Made by a program: the position numbers and the translations under genes. Of a stretch of 64,000 bases of DNA, positions 1 to 8,329 are shown in pieces (position 1 is the stretch's first letter; every line of letters begins with the position of its first letter). The stretch is taken from assembly GCA_050157065.1 (NCBI GenBank), contig CP189573.1; one strand, written 5' to 3'. The notes under the pieces were generated by a model. That model did no database searches and had not been told where the DNA came from. It saw only the letters and a program-made list of their open reading frames with translations. This stretch comes from Avipropionibacterium sp050157065. GTDB lineage: Bacteria; Actinomycetota; Actinomycetes; Propionibacteriales; Propionibacteriaceae.

Positions 1-292
1 GCTCGTGGTGCCCGAGGGCTGGGCCGCCAACATCGACAACGTGGGCAAGTCGTGGGGTTCGGTGACCTCCAAGGTCCCCACGATCGCCACCCCGGGCAGC
101 CCGTTGCTGATGCTGTCGGGAACCATGGGCATGGGCTCACTCAAGATCCGCGGCGCCAACTGGTGGGACCGCCGTCGGCTGCGCAAGCTGAACGCACTCG
201 ACACCGGCCGGCAGCCACCCGCCCTCGAGTCGACCGCCCCCGGCTGGACCGAACAGAACCAGGAACTGCCCAACAGCGACACCCTGCGCTGA
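1..292 (+). CDS. LiaF/DUF1707-like protein, C-terminal part only
   Basis: The gene enters from outside the window, so only about 97 C-terminal residues are seen. They read VVPEGWAAN, a Gly/Ser-rich stretch, then GTMGMGSLKIRG, followed by an Arg-rich tail. This matches the C-terminal beta-helical part of cell-wall stress proteins of the LiaF/DUF1707 type, which usually end in a G-x-V/L-x-I/V-R motif. Those proteins typically have an N-terminal DUF1707 segment or membrane helices, which cannot be checked here. The gene converges on gcvP, whose stop codon lies about 60 bp away. Family assignment is by recognition of the motif only. Confidence 0.5.
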   Translation, partial: LVVPEGWAANIDNVGKSWGSVTSKVPTIATPGSPLLMLSGTMGMGSLKIRGANWWDRRRLRKLNALDTGRQPPALESTAPGWTEQNQELPNSDTLR

Positions 293-303
293 CCGGGGCG
301 CCG

Positions 304-375
304 CGCTCAGTCCTCGTACGCCTCCGGCGCTCAGTCCTCGTACGCCTCCGTCGCTCAGTCCTCGTACGCTTCGGG
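304..375. repeat. 24-bp tandem repeat, three copies, over the gcvP stop
   Basis: Three consecutive 24-bp units occupy 304-327, 328-351 and 352-375. The first two differ by one base; the third, which carries the gcvP stop codon, differs at a few positions near its end. On the minus strand each unit encodes the last codons of gcvP (PEAYED) plus a stop. Two extra copies of the gene's tail therefore sit just downstream of the real stop, in the gap to the convergent gene. Confidence 0.9.
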
Positions 376-3285
376 CGGGGGGCAGGTGCAGACCAGGTTC
401 CGGTCACCGAACGCCTGGTCGATCCGCGAGGCCGCCGGCCAGTACTTGTCCCGGCCGGTCGCCCCGATCGGCCCGAGGTGACGGCCGGCCGGGAACCCAC
501 CCACCGAGCGCGGGTACGCGTACGGCCACTCGTCGGCGGTGACCCGGGCCAGGGTGTGCGGGGCGTTGCGGAGCGGGCTGTCGCCGATCGGCCAGGTTCC
601 TTGGGCCACCGCATCGATCTCGCCGCGGATCGCGATCATCGCATCGCAGAACCGGTCGAGCTCGTCCTTCGACTCCGACTCGGTCGGCTCGACCATCAAC
701 GTGCCGGCCACCGGGAAGCTCATGGTCGGCGCGTGGAAGCCGTGGTCGATCAGCCGCTTGGCGACGTCGTCGACGGTGACACCGGTCTCTTTCGTCAGCC
801 GACGCAGGTCGAGGATGCACTCGTGGGCGACCCGGCCGTTGCGGCCGGTGTACAGCACCGGGAAGTGCTCGCCGAGCCGGGCGGCGATGTAGTTCGCGCC
901 AAGCAGGGCGTACTCGGTGGCCCGCTTCAACCCGTCCGGCCCCATCATCGCCATGTAGGCGTAGCTGATCGGCAGGATGCCGGCCGACCCGTACGGTGCT
1001 GCCGACACCGGACCGACGCCCTCTCCCACGACGCCCTCTCCCACGGCGCCCTCACCCACACCCGTGTCATCCGTCGTGTCCGCCCCCGGCGTCATCGGGT
1101 GCCCCGGCAGGAACGGCACCAGATGGGCACCGACGCCGACCGGGCCCACCCCCGGGCCGCCACCCCCGTGCGGGATGCAGAACGTCTTGTGGAGGTTGAG
1201 GTGTGACACGTCCGCACCGAACTGGCCGGGCCTGGCGAGTCCGAGGAGGGCGTTCAGGTTGGCCCCGTCGACGTACACCTGGCCCCCGGCGGCGTGCACC
1301 AGCTCGCACAACCGGGTGATGCCCTCCTCGAAGACACCGTGGGTCGACGGGTAGGTGACCATGATCGCGGCCACCCGATCGGCGTGGGCCGCCAGCTTCG
1401 CCTCGAGGTCGGCCAGGTCGACCGAGCCGTCGTCGGCAGCCTTGATCACGACGACCCGCATCCCGGCCATCGCCGCCGACGCGGCGTTCGTGCCGTGGGC
1501 CGACGACGGGATCAGGCAGACGTCACGTTGCTCGTCACCCCGCGACCGGTGGTAGCCGCGGATCGCCAGCAACCCGGCGAGCTCGCCCTGCGAGCCGGCG
1601 TTCGGCTGGATCGACACCGCCGCGTACCCGGTCACCTCGGCCAGCCAACCCTGCAGTTCGTCGATCAGCTCGCGGTAGCCCTCGGCGTCCTCGGCGGGTG
1701 CGAACGGGTGCAGGTCGGCGAAGCCGGGGTAACTGATCGGCTCCATCTCGGCGGTCGCGTTCAGCTTCATCGTGCACGAGCCGAGCGGGATCATGCCGCG
1801 GTCCAGCGCGAAGTCGCGATCCGACAGCTGCCGCAGGTAGCGCAACATGTCGGTCTCGGAGTGGTGCGCGGAGAAAACCGGGTGCAGCAGATAGTCCGCC
1901 GCCCGTTCGTGGTCGGCCAGCGACCCGTGCGGGTGCGCGCCGGCCGTCACGTCGAAGGCGTCGCACACCGCGGCCACGTCGACCGGGCGGGCATCCTCGC
2001 CCACCGAGATCCCGACGTGGTCGGCGTCGACCAACCGCAGGTGGACCCCGGCCTCCCGCGCCGCGGCGACGACGGTGGCGGCGCGACCCGGCACCCGGGC
2101 CAGCACGGTGTCGAAGAAGGTGCCGTGCACGACCTCGACGCCGCCGTCCTTCAGCGCGCCGGCGATCGCCCGGGCCCCGGCGTGGACCTGCTCGGCGATC
2201 CGACGCAACCCGTCCGGCCCGTGGTGGACCGCGTACATGCTGGCGACCACGGCCAGCAGCACCTGGGCGGTGCAGATGTTGGAGGTGGCCCGCTCCCGCC
2301 GGATGTGCTGCTCGCGGGTCTGCAGGGCCAGCCGGAACGCGGGCGTCCCGTCGGCGTCCTTGGACACCCCGACCAGTCGGCCCGGCAGGTTGCGCTCCAG
2401 CCCGGCGGCGACCGCCATGAACCCGGCGTGCGGTCCGCCGTGGAACAGCGGCACCCCGAACCGCTGGCTCGACCCGACCGCGACGTCGGCACCCCAGGTG
2501 GCCGGGGCGACGGTGACGGTCATCGCCAACAGGTCACAGGCCGCGATCACCAGCGCGTCGTTCTCGTGCGCCTTCCGGGCGATGGCGTGCAGTTCGGCGG
2601 TGTGGGCCAACCGACCCGAGGCCCCCGGGGTCTGCACGACCACCGCGAACGCGTCGTACTGCAACAGGGCGTCGGCCAGGTCACCCTCGGCGACCACCAC
2701 CTCGATCCCCATCCCCTCGGCCCGGGTCCGGACCACGGCCACCGTCTGCGGCAGGGTGTCGCCGTCGAGGATCGCGACCTGCCCCTTGGGCCGGACCCGA
2801 CGGGCCAGCGCGATCGCCTCGGCGACCGCGGTCGACTCGTCCAGCAGGCTGGCGTTGGAGGTCGCCAGCCCGGTCAGGTCCGACACGACGGTCTGGAAGT
2901 TGAGCAGCGCCTCCAACCGGCCCTGCGAGATCTCGGGCTGGTACGGGGTGTACGCGGTGTACCAGGCCGGGTCCTCCAGCACGTTGCGCCGGATCACCGG
3001 CGGGGTCACCGTGCCGTGGTAGCCCAGCCCGATCATCGGGGTGCACGGGTTGTTGCGTGCCGCCAGTTCGCGGAGCCTGACCAGCACTTCCTGCTCGGTC
3101 AGCGCGTCCGGCAGCCCCAGCGGGTCGTGCTGGCGGATCGCACTCGGCAACGACTGGTCGACGAGTTCGTCCAGATCGGTCACCCCGAGCAGCTCCAGCA
3201 TCGCCGCGGTCTCGGCCGTGTCGGGCCCGATGTGGCGATCAGCGAATGGGGTGCGATCGGTGTGGCTGATGGGGTCGTGCGACAT
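355..3285 (-). CDS. gcvP: Glycine dehydrogenase (decarboxylating), P-protein of the glycine cleavage system
   Basis: Full-length homodimer-type P-protein of 976 residues. It decarboxylates glycine through pyridoxal phosphate and passes the aminomethyl group to the lipoyl arm of GcvH, which is also encoded in this window (8954-9337). The PLP lysine lies in HLNLHKTFCIPHGGGGPG in the C-terminal half. The N-terminus ADRHIGPD is typical of the family. The ATG follows a minus-strand purine-rich GGAG-type site. Two oddities occur: an in-frame 15-bp tandem repeat adding VGEG-type pentapeptides (1021-1065), and duplicated 3' codons past the stop. A T-protein gene is not in the window. Confidence 0.97.
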   Translation of the reverse strand: MSHDPISHTDRTPFADRHIGPDTAETAAMLELLGVTDLDELVDQSLPSAIRQHDPLGLPDALTEQEVLVRLRELAARNNPCTPMIGLGYHGTVTPPVIRRNVLEDPAWYTAYTPYQPEISQGRLEALLNFQTVVSDLTGLATSNASLLDESTAVAEAIALARRVRPKGQVAILDGDTLPQTVAVVRTRAEGMGIEVVVAEGDLADALLQYDAFAVVVQTPGASGRLAHTAELHAIARKAHENDALVIAACDLLAMTVTVAPATWGADVAVGSSQRFGVPLFHGGPHAGFMAVAAGLERNLPGRLVGVSKDADGTPAFRLALQTREQHIRRERATSNICTAQVLLAVVASMYAVHHGPDGLRRIAEQVHAGARAIAGALKDGGVEVVHGTFFDTVLARVPGRAATVVAAAREAGVHLRLVDADHVGISVGEDARPVDVAAVCDAFDVTAGAHPHGSLADHERAADYLLHPVFSAHHSETDMLRYLRQLSDRDFALDRGMIPLGSCTMKLNATAEMEPISYPGFADLHPFAPAEDAEGYRELIDELQGWLAEVTGYAAVSIQPNAGSQGELAGLLAIRGYHRSRGDEQRDVCLIPSSAHGTNAASAAMAGMRVVVIKAADDGSVDLADLEAKLAAHADRVAAIMVTYPSTHGVFEEGITRLCELVHAAGGQVYVDGANLNALLGLARPGQFGADVSHLNLHKTFCIPHGGGGPGVGPVGVGAHLVPFLPGHPMTPGADTTDDTGVGEGAVGEGVVGEGVGPVSAAPYGSAGILPISYAYMAMMGPDGLKRATEYALLGANYIAARLGEHFPVLYTGRNGRVAHECILDLRRLTKETGVTVDDVAKRLIDHGFHAPTMSFPVAGTLMVEPTESESKDELDRFCDAMIAIRGEIDAVAQGTWPIGDSPLRNAPHTLARVTADEWPYAYPRSVGGFPAGRHLGPIGATGRDKYWPAASRIDQAFGDRNLVCTCPPPEAYED
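1021..1065 (-). repeat. In-frame 15-bp tandem repeat inside gcvP
   Basis: Three 15-bp units (1021-1035, 1036-1050, 1051-1065) encode three near-identical pentapeptides of the VGEG(A/V) type. They form a flexible insert after the conserved LVPFLPGHP segment of the P-protein. Frame is preserved and the conserved sequence resumes at once with SAAPYGSAGILPISY, so the enzyme is probably not disrupted. Confidence 0.85.
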
Positions 3286-3337
3286 GGGCTACCTCTCCTG
3301 CGGACCGGGCTCACCCGGACGACCGGGGGTTGGGGGC

Positions 3338-3366
3338 ACCATAACCGCTCGAGGTCGGACAGTGAA
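3338..3366 (-). promoter_or_regulatory. Candidate gcvP promoter
   Basis: On the minus strand a TTCACT hexamer (3361-3366) is followed after 17 bp by TATGGT (3338-3343), about 53 bp before the gcvP ATG. Both hexamers fit a housekeeping-sigma promoter loosely (4 of 6 for the -35). The left end of the insertion sequence begins only about 8 bp upstream of the -35, so any upstream regulatory sequence has been displaced. No glycine riboswitch is evident in the short leader. Confidence 0.4.
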
Positions 3367-3374
3367 ACGGCCGC

Positions 3375-3439
3375 GTTGACTCATCCAAGATGCCCGCGTG
3401 GGTCGGTTCGTTGCCTCATCTCAAGATGCCCGCGTGGGG
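3375..3439. repeat. Left end of outer IS: two direct copies of the terminal motif
   Basis: Copies at 3375-3402 and 3410-3439 share CAAGATGCCCGCGTGGG after a GTTG(A/C)CTCAT start. The same motif occurs twice in inverse orientation at the other end, which suggests a multi-site transposase-binding terminus. Confidence 0.85.
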
Positions 3440-4252
3440 AACCCTTTGGTGGATGGAGTTGACGATGGCGGCTCGGCGGGCGATCACGCAGGCGCAGGTG
3501 GCGAAGTGGCCGAAGGCGACCAGGGCGGAGAAGACCGAGATCTTGGACGCGGTCTGCCAGGTGACGGGCTGGCATCGTGACCATGCCCGCAAGGCGATCC
3601 GGACCCTGGTGGCCGATCCGGGGGCGGCGAGCAGGCCACGGAAGCGTCGGGCCCCGGCCCGGACCTATGACGACGACGTGACCGCGCTGCTGCTGCAGCA
3701 GTGTTGGTCGGCGCTGGACGGCCCGGCCGGCAAACGGCTCCACGCGGTGCTGCCCGAGGTGGTCGCCAACATGGCGCGGCACGGCCGGCTGACCGGGGTC
3801 GACGACGGCGTGGTCGACCAGCTGCTCGGCATGTCGGCGGCGACGATGGACCGCCGGTTGGCGCCGGCCCGGCAGGGGCTGGTCGCCGGGGGGGGATCTC
3901 CCATACCCGGCCCGGGTCGATGTTGAAGTCGTCGATCCCGCTGAAGACGTGGGCGGAGTGGAATGACACCGAGCCCGGCTTCATCCAGATCGACCTGGTC
4001 GGTCACGAGGGTGGTGACAACAACGGCGACTTCCACTACAGCCTGGACGCCACCGACGTCGCGACCGGCTGGACCGAGACCATCACCGTGCGGTCCAAGG
4101 GGGAACGGATCGTCGCCGCCGGGCTCGAGCAGTTGTGGCTGCGGTTCCCGTTCCACATCGCCGGTGTCCATTCCGACAACGGGTCCGAGTTCATCAACCT
4201 GAAGCGCCCCAGGTTTGATGCCGCATCTTTGTGAGTTGGAAGGATGCAGTCC

Positions 4253-4564
4253 ATGCCCAAGAAGATCGATGGCGAGCTCAAGGCTCGCGCTGTCCGGCTG
4301 GTCGCCGAGCACCAGCAGGAGTATCCGTCGCTGACCGCTGCCTGTGAGGCGGTGGCTCGGCAGCTCGGCATCGGCAAGGAGTCTGTTCGCCGTTGGGTGC
4401 GACAAGCTGAGGTCGACTCGGGTCTGCGGCCCGGTCTCCCATCGACGGAAAACGAAGAGATCAAGAAGCTGAAGGCGGAGAACCGTCGGCTCCGTGAGGA
4501 CGTGGCGATCCTACGCGCGGCCACGTCTTTCTTCGCGGGGGAGCTCGACCCCCGCAGCCGCTGA
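4253..4564 (+). CDS. IS3-family transposase OrfA
   Basis: Small DNA-binding protein of about 103 residues from ATG 4253 (a second ATG at 4244 is too close to the GGAAGG site). It begins MPKKIDGELKARAVRLV, a helix-turn-helix of the transposase IS3/IS911 type (IGKESVRRWVRQAE), and ends in a leucine-zipper-like segment (EEIKKLKAENRRLREDVAILRAA) typical of OrfA oligomerisation. Near the end it carries the family's ATSFFAGELD motif, the usual place for a -1 frameshift into orfB. The orfB reading frame is indeed open backwards through this region, so an OrfAB fusion is possible. Confidence 0.93.
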   Translation: MPKKIDGELKARAVRLVAEHQQEYPSLTAACEAVARQLGIGKESVRRWVRQAEVDSGLRPGLPSTENEEIKKLKAENRRLREDVAILRAATSFFAGELDPRSR

Positions 4565-4566
4565 TC

Positions 4567-5535
4567 ATGGGATTCATCGACACCATGCGCGAGCAAGGCC
4601 ATGCGGTCGAGTCGATCTGCCGGGTCCTGCGTGAGCAGGGCTGCCAGGTCGCCGCGCGGACCTACCGAGCCTGGAAACGCGCTCACCTGAGGATCGCTGC
4701 TCGGACGATCACTGACGCGATCGTCGAGGACAAGATTCGTGACCTGGCCTGGACCATCGATGAGCGCGACGGCCGACGCAAGCTGACTCCCGAGGGCCTC
4801 TACGGTCGGCGCAAGATGACCGCGCTGGTCCGCCGGCACCTGCCCGAGGCATCCCCGGGCAGCGTCGATCGGGCGATGAGAAGCCTTCAACTGAGCGGGA
4901 TCCGCCGCAGCAAGAAGCTGCGCACCACGATCCCGGCCAAGAACGGTAATCGCGCCGGGGACCTGCTGGATCGCGACTTCACCGCCCCGGCCCCCAACCG
5001 GGTCTGGGTCGCCGACTTCACCTACTGCCGCACCTGGACCGGCTGGGTCTATGTCGCCTTCATCGTCGATGTGTTCGCCCAGAAGATCGTGGCCTGGCAC
5101 GCCGCGACCGTCCGCGACGTCGACCTGGTGATGACCCCGCTGCGGATCGCGTTGTGGCAGCGCGGCCGCGACGGCACCCCGATCACCCGCGAAGAGCTGA
5201 TCTGTCACTCTGATGCCGGCCGACAGTACACCGCGATCCACTACACCGAGCACCTCGCGCTCGAGGGCATCCACCCCTCGATCGGGTCGGTCGGCGACGC
5301 CTACGACAACGCGCTGATGGAGACGATCATCGGCCTGTTCAAGACCGAGTGCATCCGCACCACGGTCTTCCACGACGGTCCCTACAAGACGATCGCCGAC
5401 GTAGAGTACGCCACCGCCGGCTGGGTCGACTGGTACAACCAGCGGCGCCTGCACAGTAGCCTCGACTACATGACCCCGGCCGAGTTCGAGGCCGCCCACT
5501 ACGCGACCCTCACCCGAGAGCCGCAACCCGTATGA
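4567..5535 (+). CDS. IS3-family transposase OrfB (DDE integrase domain)
   Basis: 322-residue catalytic subunit beginning 2 bp after the orfA stop. An HTH_21-like N-terminal segment (GHAVESICRVLREQG, ARTYRAWKR) is followed by the integrase core. The three acidic residues are seen in VWVADFTYCRTW (D), ICHSDAGRQY (D) and DNALMETIIGLFKTE (E), and the family's YNQRRLHSSLDYMTPAEFE motif closes it. The frame is open upstream of the ATG into orfA, consistent with translation as an OrfAB fusion by -1 frameshifting. The reading frame is intact. Confidence 0.95.
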   Translation: MGFIDTMREQGHAVESICRVLREQGCQVAARTYRAWKRAHLRIAARTITDAIVEDKIRDLAWTIDERDGRRKLTPEGLYGRRKMTALVRRHLPEASPGSVDRAMRSLQLSGIRRSKKLRTTIPAKNGNRAGDLLDRDFTAPAPNRVWVADFTYCRTWTGWVYVAFIVDVFAQKIVAWHAATVRDVDLVMTPLRIALWQRGRDGTPITREELICHSDAGRQYTAIHYTEHLALEGIHPSIGSVGDAYDNALMETIIGLFKTECIRTTVFHDGPYKTIADVEYATAGWVDWYNQRRLHSSLDYMTPAEFEAAHYATLTREPQPV

Positions 5536-6059
5536 GAGCGGCAGAGAACCTGGGGCGCTTCAACCACCACCTCCGCCGGTGGTGCGAGACCCGTCAGGTC
5601 ACCCTCACCCGGGGCCGCGCCAGCCACTCCAACGACCAGGCCCACGTCGAGCAGAAGAACTGGTCGGTGGTCCGCCGCACCGTCGGCTACTACCGCTACG
5701 ACACCCCCCGAGAGCTCGCCCTGCTCAACCAGCTGTGGCCGTTGGTGTCACTACAGGTCAACCTGTTCCTGCCGCAGCAGAAACTCCTCTCCAAGACCCG
5801 ACACGGGGCGAAGGTGACCAAACGCCACGACACCGCCACCACTCCGCACCACCGACTCGAACGCGACCACAGCGACCTGCTCGACCCCCACGACCAGGCC
5901 CGGCTCGCCGCCCTCCACCACGACACCGACCTGGTCGAGCTGAAACACCGCATCAGCGACATCCAGGGCAACCTGCTCGAACTCGCCCGCCGACGCGGCA
6001 CGATCCAACGCCGCGCCAAGACCAACCACATCTACCTCAGCCGCAAAAAACTCGACAAA

Positions 6060-6124
6060 CCCAAGCGGGCATCTTCAGATGAGTCAACGAAGCACACCAA
6101 GCGGGCATCTTGACATGAGGCAAC
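6060..6124. repeat. Right end of outer IS: two inverted copies of the terminal motif
   Basis: On the minus strand, copies at 6124-6097 and 6088-6060 read GTTG(C/A)CTCAT followed by GAAGATGCCCGC or CAAGATGCCCGC, mirroring the left end. The transposase stop codon (6111-6113) lies inside the outermost copy. Confidence 0.85.
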
Positions 6125-6225
6125 GGGACGGCGAGTCGGGCAGCCGGCTCGGCCGACCGTGTCGACGGGTCAGCCTGTCGTTGTCGGATGGCCCGTCGTT
6201 GTCGGTTGGCCTGACGCTGTGTGGG

Positions 6226-6831
<606 letters not shown>

Positions 6832-6881
6832 GTTTCGCCTCACTAGCGCGGGCGGTACGGCTTCGCGCCGAACCGCAGCTG

Positions 6882-6905
6882 GGTAATTCCAAGCTCGGGA
6901 TTACC
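6882..6905. promoter_or_regulatory. Inverted repeat upstream of merR, candidate operator
   Basis: GGTAATTCC (6882-6890) and GGGATTACC (6897-6905) form 9-bp arms with one mismatch and a 6-bp spacer. It lies 51 bp before the chosen merR start, in a 208-bp gap. Size and spacing suit a dimeric MerR protein, but the binding factor is inferred. Confidence 0.4.
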
Positions 6906-7039
6906 TGCCTGACGGTACGCACCGGGGGCCGTCCGGGTCAACGACACGCCGCGCGACACCCCGACCGACACCGCAATGTGCCCCGGAGTCTCGACCGGTG
7001 ATCGAGGTCCCGCGCGGCGGTGGTCAGGCAGTCGTCAGG

Positions 7040-7528
7040 TCAGTCCTCGGGCTTGTCCGGGTCGGAGCCGGTGGAGAAGTCGTCCGCCGAGACCTGGTCG
7101 AGGAACTCCCGGAACTTCTCGACCTCGTCGTCCTCGGCCTCCGGCACCTCGATGCCGGCCTCGTCGAGCACCTCGTCGGCGCAGTAGATGTCCGACCCGG
7201 TCCGCAGCGCCAGTGCGATCGCGTCCGAGGTCCGCGACGAGATCTCGATGCCGTCGATCAGCAGGGCCGCATGGAAGACCCGGTCCTCCAGCTTGGTGAT
7301 CCGCACCTCGGTGAGCCGGTGTCCCAGACTGGTGATCACGTCCTTCAACAGGTCGTGGGTCAGCGGCCGGGGCGGCAGCACGCCCTCCTGCGCGTTCGCG
7401 ATGGCCGAGGCCTCCGTCGCAGCGATCCACACCGGCAGGTAGCGATGCCCGATCACCTCACGCAACAGGACCATGGGTTGGTTCGCCGGCATCTCCACCC
7501 GCACCCCGACGACATCCATTTCGCGCAT
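7040..7528 (-). CDS. Bifunctional nuclease family protein (DUF151)
   Basis: 162 residues with the whole DUF151 core: a short N-terminus (MDVVGVRVEMPANQPMVLLRE), then LPVWIAATEASAIANAQEG, and the C-terminal ISSRTSDAIALALRTGSDIYCADEVLDEAG, which carries the signature SD-A-ALA. The acidic tail (EAEDDEVEKFREFLDQVSADDF) is usual in actinobacterial members. Homologues in plants and bacteria were reported to have nuclease activity; the role in actinobacteria is not settled. The gene sits between two MerR regulator genes, a conserved arrangement. Confidence 0.92.
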   Translation of the reverse strand: MREMDVVGVRVEMPANQPMVLLREVIGHRYLPVWIAATEASAIANAQEGVLPPRPLTHDLLKDVITSLGHRLTEVRITKLEDRVFHAALLIDGIEISSRTSDAIALALRTGSDIYCADEVLDEAGIEVPEAEDDEVEKFREFLDQVSADDFSTGSDPDKPED

Positions 7529-7651
7529 GCAGTCAGCCTACTGACCCGACCGAAGGGATCCACAACCGCCGGTGACGGACGGGCGTCGAACCCGCCGGAT
7601 CGGGCGCGTCTAACCCGACCGGACCGGTGGCGTCGACGCGACCGGGGCCAC

Positions 7652-8329
7652 TCAGCGACCGATGGCGGTCCGCAGCAGTGCCGAATGGACGGCGGTGACC
7701 AGTCCCATCACCTCGGTCGCCACCGCACGGTTGCCGCCGGTGCGCCGGACGTACGGGGCGATCGCCTGCTCGACCAGCCCGACCTCACGGTCGGCCGACA
7801 TCTTGATCGCGCGGAGGTGCCGGGCGTCGAGGCCGTACTCGGCCAGCTTCTTGGCCGCCCGGGCGACCACCAGGGCTTCCCGACCGTAGTGGCGGGTCCC
7901 CCGGTTGGGCAGCACGATCTGATACTTCTCCAACTCGACCAGGCTGGCGTCGGTGAGACCGCTCGCCTCGAGCAGGTCGGCCCGGTCGAGCCGGACCGGT
8001 CGGGCATCGCCGCGGTCGACGGTGGCACTGACCTCGTCAGGTGCCGCGGGTCGCAACGACTCGACCTCGGGAGGTTCCATCCCCCGGTCCATCATCTCGA
8101 GGTGTTCGCGGATCACCTTCAGCGGCAGGTAGTGCTCACGCTGCACCGACAGGATGTAACGCAACCGCTTCTCGTCGTCGGCGGAGAACCGGCGGTACCC
8201 CGACGGTGCCCGGTGCGGCGTGATCAACCCCTCCGCCTCCAAGAACCTGATCTTGGAGATGGTGATGTCGGGGAAGTCGTTCTTCATCGCAGCGAGGACC
8301 TGGCCGATGCTGCGCATCTGCTCCGACAT
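7652..8329 (-). CDS. ftsR: MerR-family regulator of the FtsR type
   Basis: 225 residues. The N-terminal winged HTH is clear (SIGQVLAAMKNDFPDITISKIRFLEAEGLI, SGYRRFSADD), followed by a long effector domain (LLEASGLTDASLVELEKYQIV...YGREALVVARAAKKLAEYGLDARHLRAIK). This architecture and position match the regulator called FtsR in Corynebacterium, where it activates ftsZ. The ATG overlaps the garA stop by one base (TGATG), so the two are translationally coupled. Regulation of cell division by this protein here is inferred from homology. Confidence 0.88.
   Translation of the reverse strand: MSEQMRSIGQVLAAMKNDFPDITISKIRFLEAEGLITPHRAPSGYRRFSADDEKRLRYILSVQREHYLPLKVIREHLEMMDRGMEPPEVESLRPAAPDEVSATVDRGDARPVRLDRADLLEASGLTDASLVELEKYQIVLPNRGTRHYGREALVVARAAKKLAEYGLDARHLRAIKMSADREVGLVEQAIAPYVRRTGGNRAVATEVMGLVTAVHSALLRTAIGR

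Larger units (their letters stand above)
4200..5562 (+). mobile_element. Complete IS3-family element nested in the outer transposase gene
   Basis: The element is 1363 bp with perfect 16-bp terminal inverted repeats, TGAAGCGCCCCAGGTT at 4200-4215 and its complement at 5547-5562, flanked by a 3-bp direct repeat ACC (4197-4199 and 5563-5565). It encodes OrfA and OrfB on the plus strand. The TG...CA ends and 3-bp duplication are typical of IS3. Ends, both frames and catalytic residues are all intact, so it looks recently inserted and may still be mobile. Confidence 0.95.
3453..6113 (+). pseudogene. Outer IS transposase, split by an IS3 insertion and by a frameshift in a G8 run
   Basis: Three pieces make one transposase. 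Residues from ATG 3453 or 3465 to about 3895 form the N-terminal HTH part (AARRAITQAQVAKW). After a run of eight G (3888-3895) the family sequence continues one frame back (THTRPGS-like segment ISHTRPGSMLKSSIP), carrying the first Asp (FIQIDLVGHEGG) and second Asp (VHSDNGSEFIN). It is then cut at 4199 by the inner IS and resumes at 5566 with HHLRRW and the catalytic Glu in HVEQKNWSVVRR. Removing the inner IS plus one ACC duplication restores FIN-HHLRRW exactly in frame. The G-run shift could be a one-base deletion or a slippage site; only the former would make the gene dead before the IS3 arrived. Confidence 0.88.
3375..6124 (+). mobile_element. Insertion sequence with rve-type (DDE) transposase, interrupted by an IS3-family element
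   Basis: About 2750 bp between gcvP and merR. It is bounded by inverted ends that each carry two copies of a GTTG(A/C)CTCAT...AAGATGCCCGC motif: 3375-3402 and 3410-3439 on the left, 6060-6088 and 6097-6124 (reverse complement) on the right. Subtracting the inner element leaves about 1.38 kb, a normal size for a single-transposase IS. No convincing target-site duplication is visible at the outer ends. The transposase has a DDE integrase fold and resembles the unclassified (ISNCY)/IS481-like rve transposases. It is inactive in its present form. Confidence 0.85.

Noticed and set aside
3286..3374. Glycine riboswitch before gcvP
   Set aside because: The leader between the predicted start and the ATG is too short for a glycine aptamer and no conserved aptamer core is visible.
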